Below, in pieces: positions 10,532-19,632 of a stretch of 64,000 nt of DNA (its first letter is position 1; each line of letters begins with the position of its first letter). The position numbers were made by a program, and so were the translations under genes. The notes below the pieces were generated by a model that saw nothing but the letters and a program-made list of their open reading frames with translations, ran no database searches and had not been told where the DNA came from. Source of the DNA: Pseudomonadota bacterium (GTDB lineage Bacteria; Desulfobacterota; Desulfobacteria; Desulfobacterales; Desulfobacteraceae). The stretch lies in NCBI GenBank assembly GCA_018821535.1, contig JAHJLV010000008.1, forward strand, positions 1 to 64,000. The letters are read 5' to 3'.

Positions 10532-11317
10532 ATGGTAACGACTGAAGTTAAAATTACAGACAAACAGTTTAAACAGCTTTCTGATATTGTCTATAAAGAG
10601 ACCGGTATTGTGCTGGATGAAAAAAAATATAATCTTCTGGTGGCAAGATTGTCCAAAAGAATGCGAAAGACAAAAACAAAAACCGTATCTGATTATGTTC
10701 AATTGATTTTAGACAAAGAAGAAGAGTTTGCAAATTTTATTGATGCAACCACCACCAACCATACTTTTTTTTTCAGGGAAAACAAGCATTGTGAGTATAT
10801 GCTAAAGACCCTGGATAATTCAAAGCCCTTAAAAATCTGGTGTGCGGCATCCTCCAGCGGAGAAGAACCTTTTTCCATTGCATTTCAACTGCTTGAGCAT
10901 TCTTTTTCGTTTTCCATTTTTGCGTCTGATGTGTCAGATTCAATGCTGGCGCAATGCAGGCAAGCCATATATCCAAAAGAAAAAATTAAAAATGTATCGC
11001 TTCCCGTTCTGCATAAATATTTTCAGAACGGGAGGGGCAAATGGCAGAATTTTGTCAGGGTCCGGCCGGAAGTCAAAAAACTGGTCACCTTTGGTAAGTT
11101 TAATCTGCTGCACGATATACCGTCTGATGAATTTGACATTATTTTTTGCAGAAATGTAATGATATATTTTGATGTGCAGACCCGGCAGCACGTGGTGAAC
11201 CGTCTTTGCCGGGCCATAAAACCCGGCGGATATTTTTTTGTGGGGATGTCTGAAAGTCTTCACGGGCTGGATCATGATCTGATAAATGTTGTATCCAGCG
11301 GATATCAGAAAAAATGA
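10532..11317 (+). CDS. cheR: Chemotaxis protein methyltransferase CheR
   Basis: CheR transfers methyl groups from S-adenosylmethionine to receptor glutamates, opposing CheB. The small helical N-terminal domain (residues about 8-80) precedes the Rossmann methyltransferase domain with the SAM-binding motif IWCAASSSGEEP, the acidic residue in FASDVSDSML, and the family motif IIFCRNVMIYFD. Length (261 aa) is slightly short but complete. The stop overlaps the start of the next cheD by 4 bases (ATGA), indicating coupling. The start ATG follows an AAGGATT ribosome site. Confidence 0.95.
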   Translation: MVTTEVKITDKQFKQLSDIVYKETGIVLDEKKYNLLVARLSKRMRKTKTKTVSDYVQLILDKEEEFANFIDATTTNHTFFFRENKHCEYMLKTLDNSKPLKIWCAASSSGEEPFSIAFQLLEHSFSFSIFASDVSDSMLAQCRQAIYPKEKIKNVSLPVLHKYFQNGRGKWQNFVRVRPEVKKLVTFGKFNLLHDIPSDEFDIIFCRNVMIYFDVQTRQHVVNRLCRAIKPGGYFFVGMSESLHGLDHDLINVVSSGYQKK

Positions 11318-11790
11318 GCCATTATTTTCTGCAGCCCGGATATATTTATGTGCCGGACCAGGCAGTTGACATCTCCACGGTCATCGGCTCCGGAGTTTCA
11401 ATCTGTATCTATGACCGGGAAAAAAAAATCGGGGGAATGAACCATTATCAGTTTCCCTATATAGCAGTAAAAGGGAAAACCACTTCTTTATATGGAAATG
11501 TGTCCACATCGCTTTTAATCCGGATGATGCTGGAGCAGGGCGCTTCAATCAGATCTCTTGAGGCCCAGATTTATGGCGGGGCGGTTCAGCCTGAAAACCA
11601 GGATGAAGATGTGGGCAGGGACAATATAGAAATGGCCAGAAAAATTCTTTTGAAACATAAAATATCCATTACCTCCCAGGACGTTGGCGGTGAAAAGGGA
11701 AGAAAAGTGGTTTTTAACACAAGAAGCAATGATGTGGCCGTACTAAAGGTGGACCGGTTACGGGATATTGACTGGTACCCCTACCAGTAA
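11314..11790 (+). CDS. CheD-like protein lacking the catalytic cysteine
   Basis: A 158-aa protein alignable end to end with CheD. The motif LGSC of active CheD reads IGSG here: the catalytic cysteine position is Gly27, while the histidine is kept (His44 in MNHYQFP) and the Thr position is Ser21. The segment IYGGAVQPENQDEDVGRDN replaces the usual AAGGA region and the QDVGG segment is conserved. It is therefore probably not a deamidase. Since CheD also works as a binding partner of CheC/CheX phosphatases, a regulatory or adaptor role is the likely alternative. It is coupled to cheR by a 4-base overlap. Confidence 0.85.
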   Translation: MSHYFLQPGYIYVPDQAVDISTVIGSGVSICIYDREKKIGGMNHYQFPYIAVKGKTTSLYGNVSTSLLIRMMLEQGASIRSLEAQIYGGAVQPENQDEDVGRDNIEMARKILLKHKISITSQDVGGEKGRKVVFNTRSNDVAVLKVDRLRDIDWYPYQ

Positions 11791-11809
11791 ATTTTTAAGG
11801 AAAGAAGAT

Positions 11810-12535
11810 ATGCTCAATGATTCAAATGATGCAAACGTTTATACCACAAAGTGGCTTCTGGAGATGATCGATGGTCTGCCGCTGGCCATTGCAGTGATTG
11901 ACGGCAACAGGAATGTGATCCTGGCCAACAGGGCAACCCTCATGTTTGTGAATAAGAATGAAGACCAGCTGGTCGGGAGGGTAGGTGGTGAAGCCTTCGG
12001 ATGCATTCATCATGATGATGTGCCTGAAGGCTGTGGTTTTGGTAAGGACTGCATCAAATGCAGACTGCGGTCTTCTGTGCTGGAAACAATGGAAAAAAAA
12101 CAGTCGCAGTATATGGTGGAAATCACCATGGTATTCAAGAATCAGGGGAAAAGAGATCTGCGGATATCCACACAGCCCCTGATACTGGAAGGCCAGGCAG
12201 TTGTGCTCCTTGCAATTGAAGATATCACAGAGGTGAAAAAAAATGAACAGATCCGGATCCAGAAAGAAAAACTATCTGCTGTTGTCCAGACTGCCGGTGC
12301 GGTGTGTCATGAAATGAGCCAGCCGTTGATGGTGATTCTGGGGCTTTCAGAGCTTCTGGTTGAATCCATCGGAGATGACGACAACCGTATTTCCAATATC
12401 AGGGAAATTAAAAATCAGGCCATAAGACTGGGCAGAATGTCAGAAAAACTGATGAACATGACACATTATAAAACCAGGGCATATCTCAGTGATACAATCC
12501 TTGATCTTGAAGCAGATTCAGATGATAATGATTAA
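11810..12535 (+). CDS. PAS-HisKA protein without ATPase domain
   Basis: A 242-aa protein with an N-terminal PAS domain (about residues 15-150; several Cys residues in GCIHHDDVPEGCGFGKDCIKC) and a HisKA-like dimerisation helix with the histidine in VCHEMSQPL. It stops about 60 residues later, so the whole HATPase_c domain is missing; there is no remnant frame after the stop. The ATG at 11810 is chosen because AAGGAAAG lies just upstream; the frame is open to 11768 inside the cheD-like gene. The protein may be phosphorylated in trans by another kinase, or act as a phosphatase or scaffold for the receiver encoded next. Confidence 0.8.
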   Translation: MLNDSNDANVYTTKWLLEMIDGLPLAIAVIDGNRNVILANRATLMFVNKNEDQLVGRVGGEAFGCIHHDDVPEGCGFGKDCIKCRLRSSVLETMEKKQSQYMVEITMVFKNQGKRDLRISTQPLILEGQAVVLLAIEDITEVKKNEQIRIQKEKLSAVVQTAGAVCHEMSQPLMVILGLSELLVESIGDDDNRISNIREIKNQAIRLGRMSEKLMNMTHYKTRAYLSDTILDLEADSDDND

Positions 12536-12561
12536 AATAATGATATAACAAAGGAGTGAAA

Positions 12562-12954
12562 ATGTCTGAAAAGAAGATTATGGTGGTGGACGATGAAAAG
12601 GCGATATTGAATCTGTTAACTCAGGTTTTCTCAAAGGCAGGCTATGTTGTTTTAACGGCTGAAAACGGAAAAGAGGCCATTGACATCATTGAAAAAGAAA
12701 ATATTTCCGTGATGTTTTTTGATCTAAATATGCCGGGAATGAATGGTCTTGAATTATGCAGGGCAGTTAAAAAGCAGATACCGATATCGATAATTTATGC
12801 CATTACAGGATATGCCTCCCTGTTTGAACTGGCAGAATGCCGGGATGCCGGATTTGAGGATTATTTTAAAAAACCTGTGGCCATTTCTGTTCTGCTTGAA
12901 AAAGCCGCCACCGCGTTTGAGACACTTGAACGCTGGAAAAAAATCAACGGATAG
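12562..12954 (+). CDS. Single-domain response regulator
   Basis: A lone receiver of 130 aa with the acidic pair in VVDDEKA, phospho-accepting Asp54 in FFDLNMPGMNG, the Thr switch in AITGY and the Lys in KKPV. The start is the ATG at 12562, which follows a strong AAGGAG site; a GTG at 12556 in the same frame overlaps that site and is rejected. It follows the PAS-HisKA gene by 26 bases and precedes a hybrid kinase by 8 bases, so it may shuttle phosphate between them. Confidence 0.9.
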   Translation: MSEKKIMVVDDEKAILNLLTQVFSKAGYVVLTAENGKEAIDIIEKENISVMFFDLNMPGMNGLELCRAVKKQIPISIIYAITGYASLFELAECRDAGFEDYFKKPVAISVLLEKAATAFETLERWKKING

Positions 12955-12962
12955 GCCAATCA

Positions 12963-15140
12963 ATGCCTTTATTCTGTCGAATCATTTTAATATGCCTGGT
13001 GAGTCTGACCGCAGTCGTTCTCATCCCTTTATCCGGGTTGATCCATGTGTCCGCCGATATGATGATGATTGACAGGTATGTTGTTTTTACCCTGATACCT
13101 GTCTGGTTCATTCTTGGAATTTCAGGATTCTGGTTGTTAAAAAGAGAAATTGCTCTGAAAACAAAAAAATTAACTGCCCAGATGGATATCACCCGGCAGA
13201 ATGAGGAACAGCTCAGACAGGAAAGAAATTTTCTGGACCGGATTATGGAGACCAGCCCAACGGGGATCGTTCGTGTCGATGTTTCCGGAAAACTTGTGTA
13301 TGCCAATAAACGAGCGGAAGAAATTCTGGGTATGCATTTTTCAGAGGATCTCTCTAAAACCTATGATGATCCGGCATGGGAAATAACAGATTTTTATGGG
13401 CAGGCTTTTCCTGTTGAAGCGCTGCCGTTTAATATCGTCAGAGAAAACCACAGCCCTGTATATGATGTCCAGCATGCAATCAGATGGCCTGACGGGCGCA
13501 GGGTATTTTTATCCATCAATGCAAGTCCCCTGTTTGATGAATCAGATACATTTGACGGAATGGTTGCAGTTATTGATGATATTACTGAAAAATATAAAGC
13601 AGAGCAGGACTACAAAATGCTTTTTCGTGAAATGCTGGAGGGATTTGCCCTGCATGAGATTCTCTGTGATGATTCGGGAAAGCCTGTCAATTACAGATTT
13701 CTGGCTGTCAATCCTGCGTTTGAACGCATTACCGGATTAAAGGCAGAATTCTTGGTCGGCAAATCAGTGCTGGATGTCCTTCCCCAGACAGAGTCCTATT
13801 GGATAGAAACATACGGCAAGGTGGCATTAACCGGGGAACCGGCAGCTTTTGTGAATTATTCCAGGGAATTGAACCGTCATTTCCAGGTGACCGCTTTCCG
13901 GTATGTGGAAAATCAATTTGCCTGCATATTCAATGATATCACAAGCCAGGTAGAGTTTGAAAAGAGAATGTCCCAGGCCCAGAAGATGGAATCCATCGGA
14001 ACCCTTGCCGGCGGCATTGCCCATGATTTCAATAATATTCTTTTCCCCGTTATCGGACACACGGAAATGCTTTTGGAGGATATTCCCAAAGACAGTCCAT
14101 TGCGGGACAGTCTGAATGAAATTTATGGCAGCACCTTGAGGGCCAGAGATCTTGTGGCGCAAATTCTTGCCTTTTCCCGTCAGGGCAAAAGTGAACTCAA
14201 ACTGATGAAAATGCAGCCGATTATCAAAGAGGTTTTGAAACTGATCAGAGCCACAATTCCTGCAACCATTTCCATTCATCAGGATCTTCAGTCTGACTGC
14301 GGCCTTGTGGAGGCAGACCCCACAAGAATTCACCAGATTATCATGAACCTTGCCACCAATGCCTATCATGCCATGCAGGAAAATGGCGGAAAACTGGATG
14401 TGGTACTTAAACAAATTCAGTTGAACAAAAGTGAATTAACGGGTCCTGATATGGTGCCGGGTCTGTATGCCTGTCTGATCATTTCAGACACCGGGACGGG
14501 TATGGACAAGCAGACCATGGACAAGATCTTTGACCCTTTTTTTACCACAAAAGAAAAGGGCAAGGGCACGGGCATGGGTTTGTCTGTGGTTCACGGGATT
14601 GTGAAAAGCATGAACGGTGCCGTAAAGGTTTGCAGTGAACCTGGCAAAGGCACTGAGTTTCATGTTTTCCTTCCCATTGTTCAAAGCATGTGTGACATGC
14701 CGGAAAAGCATGAAAAAATGATCCTGCAGGGCGGAACTGAAACCCTTATGCTGATCGACGATGAAAAAAGTATTGTGACAGTGGAAACAAATGCCCTGGA
14801 ACGGTTGGGATATCAGGTGATTTCGTTTGAAAACAGCATGGACGCGTTAACCGCATTTCGTTATGCCCCGGATCAGTTTGATATGGTTATTTCAGATATT
14901 GCCATGCCCCATATGCCCGGGGATAAACTGGCCGCAGAACTGATCAGAATTCGCCCGGATATTCCCATACTGCTGTGCACAGGGTTCAGCGAGAATATAT
15001 CTGAAGAAAAAACAGCATCCATCGGTGTCCGGGGCTTTTTACTCAAACCCATTATCATAAAAGATCTTGCAAAAAAAATACGCCAGATCCTGGATGATCC
15101 TTCCGGCAGAATATATCCTCCCAAAAAGGGCCTGAACTGA
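12963..15140 (+). CDS. Membrane-bound hybrid histidine kinase (PAS-PAS-HisKA-HATPase-REC)
   Basis: A 725-aa hybrid sensor kinase. The N-terminus has two membrane segments (about residues 5-25 and 38-60) with only a short loop between them, so little periplasmic sensing is expected. Two PAS domains follow (about 85-210 and 215-335). The HisKA histidine is His354 in GGIAHDFNNIL, then HATPase (DTGTGMD, GKGTGMGLS) and a C-terminal receiver with Asp645 in VISDIAMP. The kinase-receiver half is strikingly similar to that of the Cache-PAS kinase at 20616-23762, pointing to duplication of the transmitter. The stop TGA overlaps the next ATG by one base. Confidence 0.93.
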   Translation: MPLFCRIILICLVSLTAVVLIPLSGLIHVSADMMMIDRYVVFTLIPVWFILGISGFWLLKREIALKTKKLTAQMDITRQNEEQLRQERNFLDRIMETSPTGIVRVDVSGKLVYANKRAEEILGMHFSEDLSKTYDDPAWEITDFYGQAFPVEALPFNIVRENHSPVYDVQHAIRWPDGRRVFLSINASPLFDESDTFDGMVAVIDDITEKYKAEQDYKMLFREMLEGFALHEILCDDSGKPVNYRFLAVNPAFERITGLKAEFLVGKSVLDVLPQTESYWIETYGKVALTGEPAAFVNYSRELNRHFQVTAFRYVENQFACIFNDITSQVEFEKRMSQAQKMESIGTLAGGIAHDFNNILFPVIGHTEMLLEDIPKDSPLRDSLNEIYGSTLRARDLVAQILAFSRQGKSELKLMKMQPIIKEVLKLIRATIPATISIHQDLQSDCGLVEADPTRIHQIIMNLATNAYHAMQENGGKLDVVLKQIQLNKSELTGPDMVPGLYACLIISDTGTGMDKQTMDKIFDPFFTTKEKGKGTGMGLSVVHGIVKSMNGAVKVCSEPGKGTEFHVFLPIVQSMCDMPEKHEKMILQGGTETLMLIDDEKSIVTVETNALERLGYQVISFENSMDALTAFRYAPDQFDMVISDIAMPHMPGDKLAAELIRIRPDIPILLCTGFSENISEEKTASIGVRGFLLKPIIIKDLAKKIRQILDDPSGRIYPPKKGLN

Positions 15141-17491
15141 TGGATTTATTTGATGATATTGAAGATTCAACCGGAATCAATGAGAAAACCCCGTTTTTTC
15201 AACTTGTGGAAAAAAACCTGCCGTCATGCGACATTATATTGATATCCGAAACAGGAGAACGGATGGTTTCAAGGCAGAGCGCTTCTTTTGTGGACACTGC
15301 TTTTGAAACGGCATTGTGGGAAAAAACAAAACAGGAGAACAGTTTGATTTTCAGCGCAAATAAAAATGATTCTTTTGTTTGTGCATGGTATCTTGAAAAA
15401 ATGCAATGCCTTTTAGTCTGTGCATTTGCAGATGAATTTGATCTTTTTTCAGTAAAAAAAATGATATCCCCTATAGTGATGCTTTGTGCAGAAGTCTGTT
15501 ACAAGGATAAACTGCTGGCAGAAGAAAAAGAAAATCTTGCGGTGCATAAACAACAGCGGGATCGAAAAATCAATGTTCTGGAAAAAAAATATGCGGATAT
15601 TTTAATTGAAAACCAGCGCCAGAGCGCTGAATATTCAAAGCTGCTGCATTCGGAGATCCAGCGGCAGACGGCAGAGCTGAAACGTTCCAACAAGGCGCTC
15701 AGGCTGGCCAAGAAAAAGGCAGAGGCGGCAAATCTTTCAAAAGACGCCTTTCTTGCCAATATGAGCCATGAAATCCGGACACCGATGAATTCGGTACTGG
15801 GATTTCTGGAGCTCAGTCTTGAAGATCCGCTGATTCATGAAACGCTTCAACAGAATCTGTCAATTGCCTATCGCTCTGCCCGAGGATTATTGTCCCTGAT
15901 AAATGATATCCTTGATATCAGCAAGCTGGAGAGAAAAAAGCTGATACTGGAGAAGCGGCCGTTCAGGCTGGCCGAACTCATCGAAAAGATTTTTGCCACA
16001 CTGAAAATTGAGGCGCAGAAAAAAGAACTTTTTCTTGAATATCAGATTGATCCGTCTGTATCAAATGCCTTTTCAGGGGATTCTTTCAGGATTCAGCAGG
16101 TGATGATTAATCTGATAGGCAATGCCATCAAATTCACAGAACATGGCAGTGTGGTTTTAAAAGTATCGTCCGGCAAAAAGAAAAACCAGCTTCATTTCAT
16201 GATTCAGGATACAGGTATCGGGATTGCATCTGACCGTCTGGATAAAATTTTTGATCCGTTTGAACAGGCAGATATGTCCACAACTCGCAGATACGGTGGT
16301 ACAGGACTTGGTACAGCGATTTCAAAGCAGATTATTGAATTGATGGGAGGGCAAATCTGGGCCGAAAGTGAGCAGGGAAAAGGAAGCGTATTTCATTTTG
16401 TCATACCGATGGAATCGATTGATGATGCAATGCTTGAGCCCTGTGAAGAAATCCCGGAATCCGGACGGAAAACCGATCGCAGCTTCAGGATACTGATGGC
16501 TGAAGATACAGATGCAAATGCAGTACTGGTCAAGACACGCCTTGAACAGCAGGGGCATATGATCAAACGGGTTTGCAATGGCCGTGAAGCTGTGGATGTT
16601 TTTAATAAAGACGAGTTTGATATCATTCTTATGGATATTCACATGCCGGAAATGGATGGCCTTGAAGCGGCAAAACAGATCCGCTCAATCCAGAAGGATG
16701 AGGCCCGGCAGATTCCCATTATTGCTTTGACGGCAAGCGTCATGGGAGATGAGGTCAAAAAATTTATCGCAGCAGGCATGACTACTGTTGTGGCAAAACC
16801 CATTGATTTTGGCCATTTGAACCAGGTGATGGACAAACTGGTTCCGGGAAACAAAGGCAGCAGAAATTTAGAAAAAAAGAAGCAGTCTGGCTCTGAGGAA
16901 GCTGAAAAAAAAGACATCAAAGGGGTTGATTATCGCGCCGGCATGGCAAGATGGCAGAATCAGGATATTTATGAAAAGGCATTGATCGATTTTGCTGGTC
17001 AATATCAAGATTTTTCAGAAAGGTTTATGCGTTGTCTGGATGCTGGCAGAATTGAAGAAGCTTTTCAGGAAACGCATACACTGAAAGGTCTTGCAGGTAA
17101 TCTGTCAATCCTGAAGGTGGCTGATCTGGCAGAAAACATTCATTCAGCGCTCAGAAGAAAAGATATTGAAACAGCAAGAAAAGAATTGATTCTCCTGGCA
17201 GCTGAACTGCGTTCAGTTGTCGCATCCGTAAGGACGCTTGCTGACAGCAGAACTGAAAAACAGACGGTGTTAAAAACAAGTGATCCGGGCAGGCTAAAGC
17301 GGTTGATACAGCAGATAATGGATGCCTTTGATCAATACTCGCCTGATCTGCTCAAACCGCTTGTCCAGGAGCTGCAGACCTGCATTGCTCCGGAACAGTT
17401 AAGGCCTGTGCTTCAGTACTCAGAAGATCTGGATTATGACCGTGCCAAAAATGAATTCATGAAACTTGTAAAATTACTGGATTTGAATTGA
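15140..17491 (+). CDS. Hybrid histidine kinase with receiver and HPt domains
   Basis: A 783-aa cytoplasmic kinase of the BarA/EvgS-like layout without membrane segments. Residues 1-125 form an unrecognised N-terminal domain; a coiled coil spans about 125-195. HisKA carries His210 in MSHEIRTPMNS, followed by HATPase (DTGIGI, GGTGLGTAIS), a receiver with Asp499 in LMDIHMPEMDG, and a C-terminal HPt with His646 in THTLKG. All phosphorelay residues are present (His-Asp-His), so it should feed a separate receiver protein such as those encoded next. It is coupled to the preceding kinase by a TGATG overlap. Confidence 0.93.
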   Translation: MDLFDDIEDSTGINEKTPFFQLVEKNLPSCDIILISETGERMVSRQSASFVDTAFETALWEKTKQENSLIFSANKNDSFVCAWYLEKMQCLLVCAFADEFDLFSVKKMISPIVMLCAEVCYKDKLLAEEKENLAVHKQQRDRKINVLEKKYADILIENQRQSAEYSKLLHSEIQRQTAELKRSNKALRLAKKKAEAANLSKDAFLANMSHEIRTPMNSVLGFLELSLEDPLIHETLQQNLSIAYRSARGLLSLINDILDISKLERKKLILEKRPFRLAELIEKIFATLKIEAQKKELFLEYQIDPSVSNAFSGDSFRIQQVMINLIGNAIKFTEHGSVVLKVSSGKKKNQLHFMIQDTGIGIASDRLDKIFDPFEQADMSTTRRYGGTGLGTAISKQIIELMGGQIWAESEQGKGSVFHFVIPMESIDDAMLEPCEEIPESGRKTDRSFRILMAEDTDANAVLVKTRLEQQGHMIKRVCNGREAVDVFNKDEFDIILMDIHMPEMDGLEAAKQIRSIQKDEARQIPIIALTASVMGDEVKKFIAAGMTTVVAKPIDFGHLNQVMDKLVPGNKGSRNLEKKKQSGSEEAEKKDIKGVDYRAGMARWQNQDIYEKALIDFAGQYQDFSERFMRCLDAGRIEEAFQETHTLKGLAGNLSILKVADLAENIHSALRRKDIETARKELILLAAELRSVVASVRTLADSRTEKQTVLKTSDPGRLKRLIQQIMDAFDQYSPDLLKPLVQELQTCIAPEQLRPVLQYSEDLDYDRAKNEFMKLVKLLDLN

Positions 17492-17501
17492 GGAAAAACA
17501 A

Positions 17502-18530
17502 GTGCTCTTAAACAGGTACCGAATACTGGTTGTAGATGATAATGCCATCAACAGAAAGCTTCTTTTGCAGATTCTGCAGGACAGGTATGATACGGCTTTT
17601 GCTGTAAATGGAGCGCAGGCCATTGAAGTGACACATAAAATCAAACCGGATCTCATTCTGCTGGATATCATGATGCCCGGGATGAATGGATATGAGGTGT
17701 GCAGAATAATAAAATCAGATCCGCAGATCCATAAAATCCCCATTATTTTCACAACAGCAATGAACGAGATTGAAGATGAAACCCTTGGCTTTGACGCAGG
17801 CTGTGTGGATTATATCAAAAAACCGGTTTCAAAACCGATTGTTCTGGCAAGGGTGGCCACACATCTTTTGCTGTATAATCAGCAGAATGAGTGTGAGTCG
17901 GAAGTTGTCCGGCGAACAGCCATGTTCGAGGAAAGTCAGAAATCTGCCATCTATATGCTGGGGGAGGCAGGGCACTATAATGACGATGATACCGGATGCC
18001 ATATCTGGCGGATGGGGGCGTATGCTGCAGCGGTTGCCCGTGCCGCAGGATGGGCGGTTGACAGAGCATCAGAGCTCGAACTGGCCGCGGCAATGCATGA
18101 TACCGGCAAAATAGGCATACCGGATTCAGTGCTGAAAAAACCAGGGAAATTAAACGAGGAAGAATGGGCGGTCATGAAGTCGCATACGACCATCGGGTAT
18201 GAAATTTTATCAAAAAGTGACACGCCTTTTTTTGGTATGGCGGCAAAGATTGCTTTGAATCATCATGAAAAATGGGACGGTTCCGGATATCCCAATGGAT
18301 TAAAGGGAAGCCAAATCCCGGAAGAGGCCCGTATTGTAGCGATATGTGATGTGTTTGATGCCCTGACAATGAAACGCGCATATAAACCGGCCTGGTCAAT
18401 AAAAGATTCTTTTGGGGAAATTGAAAAGACAACAGGAAGTCATTTTGATCCCGGGCTTGCAGCGTGTTTTCTGAAAATTAAACCTGAAATCATTGAAATT
18501 AAAAAGAACTGGGAAAAAGATGCATCATAA
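17502..18530 (+). CDS. Response regulator with HD-GYP domain (cyclic-di-GMP phosphodiesterase)
   Basis: A 342-aa protein with an N-terminal receiver (Asp in LLDIMMPGMNG near residue 54) and a C-terminal HD-GYP domain. The metal-binding pair is seen in AMHDTGKIG, further histidines in NHHEKWDGSGYPNG which contains the GYP triad, and DVFDALT. HD-GYP proteins hydrolyse cyclic di-GMP, so this gene links phosphorelay input to second-messenger breakdown. The start is GTG at 17502, preceded by a TGAGGAAAAA ribosome site. Its receiver is nearly the same as that of the next gene, which indicates local duplication. Confidence 0.92.
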   Translation: MLLNRYRILVVDDNAINRKLLLQILQDRYDTAFAVNGAQAIEVTHKIKPDLILLDIMMPGMNGYEVCRIIKSDPQIHKIPIIFTTAMNEIEDETLGFDAGCVDYIKKPVSKPIVLARVATHLLLYNQQNECESEVVRRTAMFEESQKSAIYMLGEAGHYNDDDTGCHIWRMGAYAAAVARAAGWAVDRASELELAAAMHDTGKIGIPDSVLKKPGKLNEEEWAVMKSHTTIGYEILSKSDTPFFGMAAKIALNHHEKWDGSGYPNGLKGSQIPEEARIVAICDVFDALTMKRAYKPAWSIKDSFGEIEKTTGSHFDPGLAACFLKIKPEIIEIKKNWEKDAS

Positions 18531-19623
18531 ATCGTACCGAATACTTGTGGTTGATGATGAAGCCAGTAACAGAAAACTGTTGCTGCAGATTCTGCAGGAC
18601 CAGTATGATACCGTATTTGCCATAGATGGCAGGCAGGGGGTTGAACTGGCAGGACAGTTTCACCCGGACCTTATCCTGCTGGACATCATGATGCCCGGGA
18701 TGAATGGATATGAGGCATGCCGGAAACTTAAATCAGATCCTGTGACCGGTAAAATTCCGATTATTTTTACCACAGCCATGACTGAAACAGCAGATGAAAT
18801 CCTTGGCTTTGAGGCCGGTTGTGCAGATTATATTACCAAACCGTTCAGTCCAGCCATTGTTCTTGCAAGAGTAAAGACACAACTGGCATTAAGGCAGGCG
18901 GCAGAAACAATGGCTTCCCAGAATCTGGAGCTGATCGAGGCTGCAAGAATCCGGGAAGAGGTGGAAAGCATTGCCCGGCATGATTTGAAAAATCCTTTGT
19001 CCGGTATTTTTTCAGGGATTGAACTGCTGGAGTTTATTGAAGGATTGAACTCGGAACAGACAGAGATTCTTGATGTTATCAAGACAGCAGCTCATAAAAT
19101 GCTTCACATGATCAACTCCTCTCTTGATCTGTTCAAGATGGAACAAAACATGTATCGCCTGACCCTTGTCGATGTTGATCTGATAAAAAGTATCCGTCGA
19201 ATTGAAAAAGAATTTCACTCACTCATGCGAGCCCATCAGACAACAATTTTTATTGAAAATCACGGTTTCCCATGGGGTGAAAATCAAAATTTTATTATAA
19301 AGGCTGAAGATCTTCTGGTGTATTCAATGATGGCAAATCTGATCAAAAATGCCATTGAAGCCACACCGGAGGGTGAAAATATCCGTATATCGCTGTCAAA
19401 GGAAAAAGGACATGCAATCATTTGTATTCACAACAAAGGAAGTGTTCCTGAAAAAATTCAGAAGACATTTTTTAATAAATATGTAACCCAGGCCAAGGCA
19501 AAGGGAACCGGTATCGGGACCTACAGCGCCAGGTTAATTGTTCAGACGCTGGGTGGCAGCATCCATATGACCTCTTCTGAAGAAAAGGGAACGCAGATAT
19601 CAATTCAATTGCCGACAGGATAA
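18520..19623 (+). CDS. Response regulator-histidine kinase (REC-HisKA-HATPase)
   Basis: A 367-aa protein with an N-terminal receiver (LLDIMMPGMNG) joined to a HisKA domain with His154 in IARHDLKNPLSG and an HATPase domain (MANLIKNAIEATPEG, GTGIGTYSA). Receiver-first kinases usually act inside phosphorelays, taking a signal from another kinase. The ATG at 18520 is chosen; it overlaps the end of the HD-GYP gene by 11 bases. The frame is open up to 18493 but without better start support. The receiver is a close paralog of the neighbouring HD-GYP regulator's. Confidence 0.9.
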   Translation: MHHKSYRILVVDDEASNRKLLLQILQDQYDTVFAIDGRQGVELAGQFHPDLILLDIMMPGMNGYEACRKLKSDPVTGKIPIIFTTAMTETADEILGFEAGCADYITKPFSPAIVLARVKTQLALRQAAETMASQNLELIEAARIREEVESIARHDLKNPLSGIFSGIELLEFIEGLNSEQTEILDVIKTAAHKMLHMINSSLDLFKMEQNMYRLTLVDVDLIKSIRRIEKEFHSLMRAHQTTIFIENHGFPWGENQNFIIKAEDLLVYSMMANLIKNAIEATPEGENIRISLSKEKGHAIICIHNKGSVPEKIQKTFFNKYVTQAKAKGTGIGTYSARLIVQTLGGSIHMTSSEEKGTQISIQLPTG

Positions 19624-19632
19624 ATAAAAAGT

